16,343 nt of DNA from TCS-49 sp964442515 (GTDB lineage: Bacteria; Campylobacterota; Campylobacteria; Campylobacterales; Sulfurovaceae): assembly GCA_964442515.1 (NCBI GenBank), contig CAYUAC010000040.1, forward strand, positions 1 to 16,343. The letters run 5' to 3'. Of the stretch, positions 7,140 to 14,164 are shown in pieces. The translations under genes were made by a program, and so were the position numbers. The notes under the pieces are model-generated. The model did no database searches. It saw only the letters and a program-made list of their open reading frames with translations, and had not been told where the DNA came from. Positions within the stretch are counted from its first letter, which is position 1. Every line of letters begins with the position of its first letter.

Positions 7140-7700
7140 GTGGGATTAAAAGCAGATACGTGGATCAAAGAGATGTCACTGAAAAAAAAGATGATCGTAC
7201 CGTTCTGTGACGATCAGGTCGGTACGGGCGTGGTCAGCTACGGTCTGAGCAGCTACGGCTACGATATCAGGGTCAGCAACGAATTCAAAATCTTTACCAA
7301 CCTCAATTCAACCGTCGTCGACCCCAAGAATTTCAAAAGCGAAAACGTCATCGATTTCAGCGGCGATGAGTGCATCATCCCGCCAAACTCTTTCGCGCTG
7401 GCCCGCACCGTGGAGTATTTCAATATGCCAGATGACGTACTGGCCATCTGCCTTGGCAAGAGTACCTACGCCAGATGCGGGATTATTGTCAACGTCACCC
7501 CTTTTGAACCCGGATTTTCAGGCCATATCACGATTGAAATCTCTAATACGACGCCGCTTCCGGCAAAAATCTACGCCAACGAAGGCATCGCGCAGGTTTT
7601 GTTTTTGCAAGGCGATGAAGCCTGCGGCACCACTTACAAGGATAAAAAAGGCAAATACCAGTCCCAGGAGGGAATCACCCTGCCCAGGATTTTAAAATAA
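7140..7700 (+). CDS. dcd: dCTP deaminase
   Basis: Dcd deaminates dCTP to dUTP, supplying dUMP for thymidylate synthesis. The 186 residues are full length. The signature block SYGLSSYGYDIRVS lies at 33-46, the trimer/active-site stretch GKSTYAR at 106-112, and the catalytic glutamate is probably Glu133 in GHITIEISN. The start is GTG at 7140, with AAGGGA six bases upstream. It is the first gene of a two-gene unit with the patatin-like gene, 27 bases apart. No unusual features were seen. Confidence 0.95.
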   Translation: MGLKADTWIKEMSLKKKMIVPFCDDQVGTGVVSYGLSSYGYDIRVSNEFKIFTNLNSTVVDPKNFKSENVIDFSGDECIIPPNSFALARTVEYFNMPDDVLAICLGKSTYARCGIIVNVTPFEPGFSGHITIEISNTTPLPAKIYANEGIAQVLFLQGDEACGTTYKDKKGKYQSQEGITLPRILK

Positions 7701-7727
7701 TGTTACCAACTTACACGAATACCGCAG

Positions 7728-8477
7728 ATGAAAACGATTGATCTCGTTTTAGGGGGAGGGGGAGCAAGAGGGCCTTTTCATCTGGGGGTTCTTGCCTTTT
7801 TAAACGAGCACGGTTTTACCGTCAATGCCGTTGCCGCAAGCTCCATAGGATCGCTCATCGGGGCTTCGTATCTCAGCGGAATCGACCCACACAGGCAATT
7901 GGAAATCTTTTGCGACAGGCGGATGAAAAAGCTATTTCAATTCACCCCTTTTCAAGGCAGCCTGTTTCAAATCGATACACAAAATCCCTTTGTCACAAAC
8001 CTGCTGCCCCATGATGATTTCGCCTCTTTGCAGGCACCGCTGCATCTGTGTACCCTCAACGTAAACAAAGCCCGCCGCCATATCTTTCAAAGCGGGTCTT
8101 TGCTGCCCGCAATCCTTGCGTCTAGCGCAATGCCGGGCCTCTTTGTGGCCCAAAAGATTGCGGGGGAATACTTTGCCGACGGCGGATTGATCGATAATCT
8201 GCCCGCCGACGTGTTTGCCCAAAGCCCCCATCAAACGGTCGTCGTTGATCTCAATCCCAAATTTCCCGGCTACAAACCCGGCGGAATCGTCAAAAGCTTT
8301 TTCAAAACATGGTATCAGGCATGGAGTTACAGCAGCAAACAAAGCGTGCAACGAAGCGATTGCATCATCACAAGCGACAAACTGCTTGAACACAGGGTTT
8401 GGACCCTGGATAGCAAAGGATTTGAAGCACTGTTTGATCTTGGGTACGAAAGTGCGGCCAAAACGCTAACTGCTTAG
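7728..8477 (+). CDS. Patatin-like phospholipase (RssA/YchK type)
   Basis: A 249-residue serine hydrolase of the patatin family, expected to cleave acyl chains from lipids with a Ser-Asp dyad. The oxyanion-hole glycines are in LGGGGARG at 8-15. The nucleophile is probably Ser39 in ASSIG (37-41), where the first glycine of the usual GxSxG is Ala. The aspartate is Asp151 in ADGG (150-153). No signal peptide is seen, so it is probably cytoplasmic or membrane-peripheral, like bacterial RssA/YchK proteins. The ATG at 7728 has no clear ribosome-binding site, so coupling to dcd is likely. Its stop overlaps the convergent FlhX-like gene by 12 bases. The substrate is unknown. Confidence 0.88.
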   Translation: MKTIDLVLGGGGARGPFHLGVLAFLNEHGFTVNAVAASSIGSLIGASYLSGIDPHRQLEIFCDRRMKKLFQFTPFQGSLFQIDTQNPFVTNLLPHDDFASLQAPLHLCTLNVNKARRHIFQSGSLLPAILASSAMPGLFVAQKIAGEYFADGGLIDNLPADVFAQSPHQTVVVDLNPKFPGYKPGGIVKSFFKTWYQAWSYSSKQSVQRSDCIITSDKLLEHRVWTLDSKGFEALFDLGYESAAKTLTA

Positions 8478-8744
8478 CTGGGTCTTTTCCTCGCTTTGAA
8501 TCAGCCACACAAATACTTCAGCCACGGCTTCAAAAAGCTGCGGTGGGATTTCGTTGCCGATATCCACATTCAGCAGCGAATCGGCCAGGGCTTTGTTTTG
8601 AAAGACGCTGACATCGTACATTTTGGCTTTTTCCACGATCTTTTCGGCAACCGCGCCGCTGCCTTTGGCGGTGACGTGGGGGGCCTGCCCGCTGTATTGT
8701 AACGCGGCGGCTTTAGCAAAGCTTGGATTTGAGTTTTTCCTCAC
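8466..8744 (-). CDS. flhX: FlhX-like stand-alone FlhB C-terminal domain protein
   Basis: This 92-residue protein matches the cytoplasmic C-terminal (post-cleavage) domain of FlhB, the substrate-specificity switch of the flagellar export gate. Visible family blocks are KAAALQY (11-17), AKGSGAVAEKI (26-36), NKALADSLL (50-58) and IGNEIPPQLFEAVAEVFVWL (62-81). It has no membrane segments and no proper NPTH cleavage site. H. pylori FlhX (HP1575) is a similar stand-alone copy reported to substitute for the cleaved FlhB C-terminus. It starts with GTG at 8744, six bases after a perfect GGAGG. The start lies inside the end of the transporter gene (32-base overlap). FlhX versus a generic COG2257 protein is the main uncertainty in naming. 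Confidence 0.8.
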   Translation of the reverse strand: MRKNSNPSFAKAAALQYSGQAPHVTAKGSGAVAEKIVEKAKMYDVSVFQNKALADSLLNVDIGNEIPPQLFEAVAEVFVWLIQSEEKTQLSS

Positions 8745-10014
8745 TGATCACCTCCGCGTCGTATTTGACTATCAGCCGGCCTTCTGTCTGGTTGGTATAC
8801 GCTTCAATCACTCCCTCTATTGCGTCATACCCGCCGCTTTTTCGCACATGATCACTGTTGATTGAGAGTATCTTATGCGATTTGGGATTGTGCATCGAAA
8901 CGGTCACCGCAAGCCAGAGCAGCGAAAGCAGCCCCAGTATCCAAACCAGCACGGAAAAGTCATAGAGCTTCAGCACAAGACCGCCTCCGATGCCGCCCAC
9001 AAAGGTTCCAAGGTAGGCAAAAGAGTTGGCCAGGCCCAAAGCCGCCCCTCTTTGATTGACTCTGGCGTACTTGCTTGTCAACGACTGCATCAGGGGTTCA
9101 AACATATTAAAAGCGATAAAAAACAGTGCAACGGCCAACACAAAAACAAGCTGACTGTCAACAAGCATCAGCATAAACGAAAGGGCAAACAGGATGATAG
9201 AGAGGATAAAAATCTCTTTGTACCGCCCCTTTTTCTCACCCGTGACCGCTCCAAGGCCCATAGCCAGCAAACCAAGCACCATCGCCGGCAGATACGCTTT
9301 GTACAGATCCTGGCTTGCCCAGCCAAAACGGGCCGCAAGCTCGATGGGAATCACCAAAAACGCCACGGTCATATACCCTTTTTGCAGAAAATGGGTCATA
9401 TTCATCTTCATCAGCGCTTTGTTTTTAACCACGCTTCCCATCCCCTGCGAACCGTATTCATGGCTGATACTGTCTGCGGGACGTACCCTGGTATACAGCA
9501 CCGCGATAGCGCCAAGGGCTAAAAGTGCCGTCAGCCAAAACAGCTTATCAACGCCGTAATGCCCGCCGATAAGAGGTCCAAGCAGCATCGCAAGCGCGAA
9601 ACTCAGCGCGATACTGCCGCCCATCACGGCCATGGCACGCGCCCGTTTGTCTTCGGGAATGCTATCGCTGATCATCGCCGTAACAACCGCACCGATAGCC
9701 CCGGCCCCCTGCAAAAAGCGGCCAAAAAGCAGCCAGTAGATATCATCCGCAAGCGCGCACACCACCGACCCCGCGGCAAAGATCAAAAGCCCGGTTAAAA
9801 GCGTTTTTTTGCGCCCGATTCTGTCGCTGAGAATCCCAAAGGGCAGCACAAACAGCATCTGCGTCAGCGCGTAGCCACCGATTGCGGCCCCGGCTAAGAC
9901 TTCATCAGCGCCCGGCAGGGCCAGCGCATACGCCGACAGTACGGGCATCACGATAAACAGCCCCAAAAACCGCATCGCCAAAATAGAGCTTAAGGGCAGC
10001 ACTTTTTGTATCAT
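8713..10014 (-). CDS. MFS transporter with C-terminal YAM-like domain (YajR type)
   Basis: A major facilitator superfamily transporter of 433 residues with about 12 hydrophobic helices. The loop 2-3 motif A is visible at 60-69 (GILSDRIGRK), and the helix-4 motif RFLQGAGAIGA at 99-109. About 56 residues follow the last helix, with a pattern like the ferredoxin-like YAM domain of E. coli YajR; the N-terminal half also reads like YajR (RFLGLFIVMPVLS against RMLGMFMVLPVLT). The substrate is unknown, as it is for YajR. I chose the ATG at 10014, with AGGGA seven bases upstream; a GTG two codons earlier is too close to that site. It lies 16 bases after the microprotein gene and overlaps the FlhX-like gene. 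Confidence 0.82.
   Translation of the reverse strand: MIQKVLPLSSILAMRFLGLFIVMPVLSAYALALPGADEVLAGAAIGGYALTQMLFVLPFGILSDRIGRKKTLLTGLLIFAAGSVVCALADDIYWLLFGRFLQGAGAIGAVVTAMISDSIPEDKRARAMAVMGGSIALSFALAMLLGPLIGGHYGVDKLFWLTALLALGAIAVLYTRVRPADSISHEYGSQGMGSVVKNKALMKMNMTHFLQKGYMTVAFLVIPIELAARFGWASQDLYKAYLPAMVLGLLAMGLGAVTGEKKGRYKEIFILSIILFALSFMLMLVDSQLVFVLAVALFFIAFNMFEPLMQSLTSKYARVNQRGAALGLANSFAYLGTFVGGIGGGLVLKLYDFSVLVWILGLLSLLWLAVTVSMHNPKSHKILSINSDHVRKSGGYDAIEGVIEAYTNQTEGRLIVKYDAEVISEEKLKSKLC
8751..8755 (-). promoter_or_regulatory. Strong ribosome-binding site for the FlhX-like gene
   Basis: GGAGG on the minus strand lies six bases before the GTG at 8744. It fixes that non-ATG start and lies inside the coding sequence of the transporter gene, so translation of the FlhX-like protein does not depend only on coupling. 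Confidence 0.75.
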
Positions 10015-10030
10015 CTGCACATCCCTGGCA

Positions 10031-10111
10031 TTATTTCAACATCTTCATCTTCAAATACACGACCCCGGCCGCCAGTACCGCAAAAGCGGCATATACGTTC
10101 CAATCTTCCAT
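10031..10111 (-). CDS. 26-residue predicted membrane microprotein
   Basis: A small gene unlikely to be caught by automated annotation. The ATG at 10111 directly follows the stop codon of the 78-residue gene, and GAGGA lies seven bases upstream, inside that gene's last codons. It encodes 26 residues: an acidic, polar start (MEDWN), a hydrophobic stretch (residues 6-20, Val/Ala/Leu/Gly/Phe/Tyr) and a basic tail (KMKMLK), which is the pattern of a single-pass inner-membrane peptide. It ends with TAA 16 bases before the transporter start. Its place between two cotranscribed genes, its perfect ribosome-binding site and its charge layout support it as real. A role as a partner of the neighbouring transporter is a guess. 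Confidence 0.6.
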   Translation of the reverse strand: MEDWNVYAAFAVLAAGVVYLKMKMLK

Positions 10112-10348
10112 CTATTTTTCCTCATCCAGTTTTTCCAGGCGCTCCAATATAGCATCAAGCCGCCGTTCAAGACGAAAAACCTCGTCACTTTTTTTCAAAT
10201 ACGCCGTCAGCAGTTTTCGCAGATCGTTATCCCTGTCAAATGCTACGCCGTTGATACTTAAATCCTGTCGTACGTACTGGGCGAGATCTTCTGACAGATC
10301 AACCCGAAAACGTATTCCCTTAAATGTTACCGCCAAATCTTTTGCCAT
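10112..10348 (-). CDS. Hypothetical 78-residue protein with C-terminal helix
   Basis: I do not recognise this family. Residues 1-25 look like short beta strands (LAVTFKGIRFRVDL). Residues 40-78 are strongly charged and helical, with a heptad-like pattern ending RLERRLDAILERLEKLDEEK, suggesting a coiled coil and self-association or pairing with the upstream coiled-coil protein. There are no cysteines or membrane segments. AGGAAA lies nine bases before the ATG, inside the end of the preceding gene, and the stop directly abuts the microprotein start. The layout (short globular part plus C-terminal coiled coil) recalls ZapA-like division proteins, but I see no shared sequence motif. Confidence 0.7.
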   Translation of the reverse strand: MAKDLAVTFKGIRFRVDLSEDLAQYVRQDLSINGVAFDRDNDLRKLLTAYLKKSDEVFRLERRLDAILERLEKLDEEK

Positions 10349-10352
10349 CTGT

Positions 10353-10607
10353 TTACTTTCCTAAAATCTCTTCGACTTTTTTCACGATCTCTTCTGCTTC
10401 TATCTCTTTTTGCAGCAACTCTTCTTCCAGCTTTGCCACCCTGTTTTGCAGATTTTCATTCTGTGCTTTGAGCGTCGTATTTTCGTTTTGGATTGTTTTG
10501 TTAAGCTCTTTGAGTTCCTCGTAATTTCTGCTTAAAAGCGAAACTTTTTCATCCAGTTTTTCAAGTATACCCAGTTTATTGCCTTCTACACTCATTGTTG
10601 CAGTCAT
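10353..10607 (-). CDS. Hypothetical 84-residue coiled-coil protein
   Basis: A small soluble protein that is almost entirely predicted coiled coil. From about residue 12 to the end, hydrophobic residues recur at heptad spacing among Glu, Lys, Asn and Gln (for example LKELNKTIQNENTTLKAQ). It has no cysteine, signal peptide or membrane segment. The length and layout resemble ZapB- or YabA-like division/replication coiled coils, but coiled coils look alike, so no name is given. The ATG at 10607 has AAGGA seven bases upstream; codon 5 is another ATG. It is the first gene of the minus-strand run that continues to the FlhX-like gene. Confidence 0.72.
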   Translation of the reverse strand: MTATMSVEGNKLGILEKLDEKVSLLSRNYEELKELNKTIQNENTTLKAQNENLQNRVAKLEEELLQKEIEAEEIVKKVEEILGK

Positions 10608-10650
10608 TCTTGATCCTTTTATCTACAGGGCGCGTTGATACATTTGTGTA

Positions 10651-10656
10651 ATTCTA
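10651..10656 (-). promoter_or_regulatory. Possible -10 element for the coiled-coil/transporter operon
   Basis: The minus strand reads TAGAAT about 44 bases before the coiled-coil gene start, with a weak TTGTTT 19 bases further upstream. It overlaps the region used by the divergent promoter on the other strand, so the two units may influence each other. Confidence 0.3.
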
Positions 10657-10663
10657 TCAAAAT

Positions 10664-10692
10664 TTGTTTTATCATAAACAATTTAGTATAAT
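10664..10692 (+). promoter_or_regulatory. Promoter of the HDOD-CheX-rpe-trpF-dnaQ operon
   Basis: TATAAT at 10687-10692 lies 17 bases after TTGTTT at 10664-10669, giving a consensus -10 box and a half-matching -35 box. Transcription would start near 10699, about 33 bases before the HDOD gene. No internal promoter is evident before the end of dnaQ, where all gaps are 12 bases or fewer. Confidence 0.5.
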
Positions 10693-10731
10693 AACCCAAC
10701 AAACTTTGATCCCAACTGACAAAAGAGACCC

Positions 10732-11532
10732 ATGGTTACCAAACAAGAGATCGAAAGCTACCTCAAAAAAGTCCCCGCTCTGCCCTCAGTCGTGCGCGAA
10801 TGCCTCCATCACCTGCAGAATGGAGAATTGGACAAAGCCGCCGTAGCGGCCAAGGGCGATCAGAAACTGGTTTATTTCTTAAAAACCGTCGTCAACAGCG
10901 CAGCCTACAGTTTCCGTTCGCAGATGAATGATGAAAAGCAGATTTTTTCCGCGCTTGGTTCGCACAAGGCTAAACAGCTGCTGTATGCGTATATGGTCGA
11001 TTCCACCGCCCCCAAGGAGTGGAACTTTTTTGCACTTGGTCCCAGTGACTTCAAAACGCTTCAGATGACCGTGATCAAAGACTTTAACACGATCCTTCGC
11101 CATTACGGCCACGAAAACAGCGAATACCAGTCGGTCTCATCCATAATATGCGCGACCATTGTCGTAGCCGACATGATCTTTGGCGACCACAAAGAGGATG
11201 TCGATATCGTACTGCAGTCTCAGGATATTTCGCTGGATGAGCTGCTGCACCGCATCAGCGGCTATACCTTTGCCTCGCTGGTAACCTACATCGCCAAACT
11301 GTGGGAGGTCAGCGAAGATGCGCAGCAACTGCTGGTGCTGAGCTTTGGCAACAAAGAGTGCAGTTTACAGGTATGCGATATTGCCAGGTTGATGCACCTG
11401 CGCCTGTTTAAAACCCTCAGCAAACCCGTCTTTATCAAAGCCGGACTCAATGATTTTTTAGAGTTGAAGATGGATTTTATCCAGGATGTGCTGCAAACCC
11501 ACGAAAAGGTTTTTGATGAAACCGACGATTAA
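10732..11532 (+). CDS. HDOD-domain signalling protein
   Basis: A 266-residue protein whose first 200 or so residues form an HDOD domain, a degenerate relative of HD phosphohydrolases found in signalling proteins. The hallmark start is visible at 14-22 (VPALPSVV), followed by the VNSAAYSF block (54-61), where the family usually has ANSAxFG, and the ALGSHKAKQLL block (74-84). The His-Asp catalytic pair is absent, as expected for the family, so the role is probably protein binding. No receiver or GGDEF domain is attached. In C. jejuni an HDOD protein (Cj0248) is linked to motility. Its end overlaps the next gene, a CheX-containing protein, by 17 bases, so the two are probably made together and work in one pathway. 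Confidence 0.85.
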   Translation: MVTKQEIESYLKKVPALPSVVRECLHHLQNGELDKAAVAAKGDQKLVYFLKTVVNSAAYSFRSQMNDEKQIFSALGSHKAKQLLYAYMVDSTAPKEWNFFALGPSDFKTLQMTVIKDFNTILRHYGHENSEYQSVSSIICATIVVADMIFGDHKEDVDIVLQSQDISLDELLHRISGYTFASLVTYIAKLWEVSEDAQQLLVLSFGNKECSLQVCDIARLMHLRLFKTLSKPVFIKAGLNDFLELKMDFIQDVLQTHEKVFDETDD

Positions 11533-12916
11533 GAAACAGACAGTCGCGATATTTACGCCCCAGGGCTTTATCGACGGGCAGAACGCGGGATCGTTTATTA
11601 CGCTGCAGGATATCCAGTTTGTGGAGAGTAAAAAGTTTGAAATGGTGCTGATCTCTTTTAAAAAAGTGGTCAGTTTCAATAAAAACGGGATCGCGTTTTT
11701 TGACAAAGTCCTGCGCCAGTTTCACAAAAACATCAAATGCGAAATCGGCATCTGTGAACTTACCGGCAGCCATTACGACCAGATCAAGTACTTTTTCAAC
11801 GACAGCGTACCTTTTTCGCTTTTTGACACGCTGGACCACGCTATGCTTTTTCGCCAGGAGGGAACGGCAAAAACAAACAACAACAGCGTACTGATATACA
11901 AAAGCGATTCCTCCCAGCGGAGCATGATCGCGATCGAACTGTTTGACAGGGGATACAACCCCGTCGTGGCCCAGACGTATAACGATTACCTCAAACTCAA
12001 AGAGAAAAAGGACAATTACGTCGCCGTTTTGGACAAAATCCACTTTGGGCTCAGTACCAATATGATCGCGGCCCAGAAAGTGGGCAACAGCGTTATTTAC
12101 TATCTCAAAGATTACCTTGATGGGGACATCCTGGAACAGTTTGACCTTACTTACCACCGAAACTGCCTCAAAATCGGGTTTAAAGCGTTTATGTTCAACT
12201 CTTCGCGCGTGGCGTCTTTTAATATCCACGCGTCTAATTTCTTTTTCAAACTCTCTGCCGAGGGAGCCGAATACGGCGCCGTCTTTGCCTTTGTGGGACT
12301 GAATATGGATAAAATCCCCGATAACTTTATAAAAGAGCTTGAAGACGCGGGGTATCTGTTTTTTGACAGCGAGGAAGACTTTTTTGCCAGCGATGAAGTC
12401 AAAGAAGCCCAGGCCGAGGGAATGAGCGGCAGCGCAGGCAATAAAAAGCTTTCAAAAAAGCTGGTTGCCCATATCTCCGAATTCACCCAGGCCACCATCC
12501 ATACCATCGAAGTGATGACAAGCACCGTGCCAAAACGCAAAGATATGAAGATTCAGCCGCTGAGCGTGCCTGATGACAGTAAAGAGTACTTGGCAAGCTC
12601 GATCGCCATTTACGGCCAGATTGAGGGAATGATTACGCTGATCATGGAGCGCTCGCTGGCAAAAAAAGCGTGCGAACTGCTGCTTGGGGATGTTTCCAGC
12701 GAAGAGTTGCTGCTTGATGGCTTAAGCGAAGTAGTCAACGTGATCACGGGCAAGTCAAAATCGATGCTTGGGGATAAAGATATTTCGATCAATATCACCA
12801 TCCCGCGAAACTTTGAAAGCTTAGAAGATTTACAAAACATGCTAGCAGATAAAAAGGGAGTGCAGATCGATTTTACGTTTGAAGAGCAACCCTTTACCTT
12901 TTTTCTCAGCAGTTAA
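11516..12916 (+). CDS. STAS / receiver-like / STAS / CheX multidomain protein
   Basis: A 466-residue chemotaxis-type protein. Residues 1-115 read as a STAS fold. Residues about 122-180 resemble a degenerate receiver: Asp131 sits after strand 1, and Asp173 (in VLDKIHFG) sits where the phosphorylated aspartate would be. Residues about 218-290 look like a second STAS copy, sharing the VxSFN pattern with the first. Residues about 310-466 match CheX, a CheY-phosphate phosphatase, with the ExxN pair Glu405/Asn408 in SEVVNVITG. The start is ATG 11516, with AAGG six bases upstream; a start 10 codons earlier has no support. The CheX call is good, STAS is fair, and the receiver and second STAS are inference from pattern. 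Confidence 0.75.
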   Translation: MKPTIKKQTVAIFTPQGFIDGQNAGSFITLQDIQFVESKKFEMVLISFKKVVSFNKNGIAFFDKVLRQFHKNIKCEIGICELTGSHYDQIKYFFNDSVPFSLFDTLDHAMLFRQEGTAKTNNNSVLIYKSDSSQRSMIAIELFDRGYNPVVAQTYNDYLKLKEKKDNYVAVLDKIHFGLSTNMIAAQKVGNSVIYYLKDYLDGDILEQFDLTYHRNCLKIGFKAFMFNSSRVASFNIHASNFFFKLSAEGAEYGAVFAFVGLNMDKIPDNFIKELEDAGYLFFDSEEDFFASDEVKEAQAEGMSGSAGNKKLSKKLVAHISEFTQATIHTIEVMTSTVPKRKDMKIQPLSVPDDSKEYLASSIAIYGQIEGMITLIMERSLAKKACELLLGDVSSEELLLDGLSEVVNVITGKSKSMLGDKDISINITIPRNFESLEDLQNMLADKKGVQIDFTFEEQPFTFFLSS

Positions 12917-12928
12917 CCAAGGAGTTTT

Positions 12929-13567
12929 ATGTATGTAGCACCCAGTATTTTATCGGCTGATTTCGGACGGCTGCACGAAGAGATAGACGCCATCTGCAAA
13001 GCCGGGGCCGATTATATCCACGTTGATGTCATGGACGGACACTTCGTGCCCAACATGACCATCGGACCCGTAGTCGTCCAGGCTGCGGCCAAAGCCGCTA
13101 CCAAACCGCTGGATATCCACCTGATGGTAGAAAACAATTCGTTTTTTGTAGACCTTTTCGCGCCGCTGAATCCTGAATTCATCTCTTTTCATATCGAAGA
13201 GGAAAAACACCCCCACCGCCTGATCCAAAAGATCAGATCCCTTGGTATCCGTCCCGCGATTACGCTTAACCCCCATACTCCCGTCAGTGCCTTGGAGTAC
13301 CTGCTGCCTGATCTGGATATGGTGCTTTTAATGAGTGTCAATCCGGGCTTTGGCGGACAAAAATTTATCGATTCGGCCGTGGAGAAAGTCAAAGCGTTAA
13401 AGACACTGATCAATCAAAAAAACCCCGACTGCCTCATAGAAATAGACGGCGGTGTCAGTGACGGCAATATCGGCATTTTAAAAGAAGCGGGCGTAGATAT
13501 CGCCGTAGCGGGCAGCTACGTGTTCAAAAACGATTATGCCAAAGCGATTGCTTCTTTGAAAGCTTAA
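12929..13567 (+). CDS. rpe: Ribulose-phosphate 3-epimerase
   Basis: Rpe interconverts ribulose-5-phosphate and xylulose-5-phosphate in the pentose phosphate or Calvin pathways. The 212 residues form the expected TIM barrel. PSILSADF lies at 5-12. Metal ligands are visible as His31 and Asp33 (HVDVMDG), His64 (DIHLMV) and Asp173 (EIDGGV), and the phosphate-binding loop MSVNPGFGGQ lies at 135-144. AAGGAG precedes the ATG, 12 bases after the CheX gene. In C. jejuni rpe (Cj0451) is next to dnaQ (Cj0452); here trpF lies between them. Confidence 0.96.
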   Translation: MYVAPSILSADFGRLHEEIDAICKAGADYIHVDVMDGHFVPNMTIGPVVVQAAAKAATKPLDIHLMVENNSFFVDLFAPLNPEFISFHIEEEKHPHRLIQKIRSLGIRPAITLNPHTPVSALEYLLPDLDMVLLMSVNPGFGGQKFIDSAVEKVKALKTLINQKNPDCLIEIDGGVSDGNIGILKEAGVDIAVAGSYVFKNDYAKAIASLKA

Positions 13568-13573
13568 GATTGT

Positions 13574-14164
13574 ATGAAAGTAAAAATCTGCGGCTTGACC
13601 AACCTTGAAGACGCGCTCTTTGCCGCAAATGCGGGTGCCGACGCGCTCGGGTTTGTTTTTTACGAAAAATCCCCCCGCTTCGTCCCCCCGGAAACGGTGG
13701 CCAAAATCACGGCAGCCTTGCCTCCCTTTATCACGACGGCGGGACTTTTTGTCAACGAAAGCGCCGGGCATATCGACGCGGTATGCACCTCGTGCAAACT
13801 GGACCGGGCACAGATTCACTTTGATGTGGACGCGGCGTTTTTTTCGGCGCTGCAAACCCCTACACTCCCCGTAATCCGGGCCAAAACCAAAGAGGATCTG
13901 CAGCGTTTTGAAAACAGCTACGCTATTATCGACAGTTTCAGCCGCGTCTACGGCGGCAGCGGCAAACGGTTGAACCTTGAATGGTTTGAAGGCCGCGACA
14001 ACTCCAAAACGATCCTGGCCGGGGGACTTACCCCGGACAATATCAGCCAGATTCAGGGCTTTGGATTTTACGGGGTCGATGTCAGCAGCGGCGTGGAAGC
14101 AAGCAGGGGCAAAAAAGATTTTGCCAAAATCCAAAAGTTTATAACCGATGCAAAAAAGTGCTGA
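13574..14164 (+). CDS. trpF: Phosphoribosylanthranilate isomerase
   Basis: TrpF catalyses the third step of tryptophan synthesis, the Amadori rearrangement of phosphoribosylanthranilate. The 196 residues show VKICGLTN at 3-10 with catalytic Cys6, general acid Asp120 (AIIDSF), YGGSGKRLN at 126-134, AGGLTPDNI at 149-157 and GVDVSSGVE at 167-175. It is monofunctional rather than fused to TrpC. The ATG lies six bases after the rpe stop with no strong ribosome-binding site, so coupling to rpe is likely. Its end overlaps the exonuclease gene by 17 bases. No other trp gene is in the window, so it is detached from the rest of the pathway here. Confidence 0.95.
   Translation: MKVKICGLTNLEDALFAANAGADALGFVFYEKSPRFVPPETVAKITAALPPFITTAGLFVNESAGHIDAVCTSCKLDRAQIHFDVDAAFFSALQTPTLPVIRAKTKEDLQRFENSYAIIDSFSRVYGGSGKRLNLEWFEGRDNSKTILAGGLTPDNISQIQGFGFYGVDVSSGVEASRGKKDFAKIQKFITDAKKC

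Noticed and set aside
7700..7730. ATG overlapping the dcd stop (TAATG) as a start for the patatin-like gene
   Set aside because: It is in a different frame from the patatin-like coding sequence.
8875..9522. Plus-strand frame of 215 codons opposite the transporter gene
   Set aside because: The minus-strand frame has clear MFS motifs and membrane helices; the plus-strand product is a basic, low-information shadow.
11486..11515. Earlier in-frame start for the STAS/CheX protein
   Set aside because: The ATG at 11516 has a proper AAGG site and begins at the predicted first strand; the earlier start adds ten residues with no support.
11477..12229. Minus-strand frame of 250 codons opposite the STAS/CheX gene
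   Set aside because: It is antisense to a gene with recognisable domains, has no ribosome-binding site or motif, and would cross the HDOD/CheX overlap.
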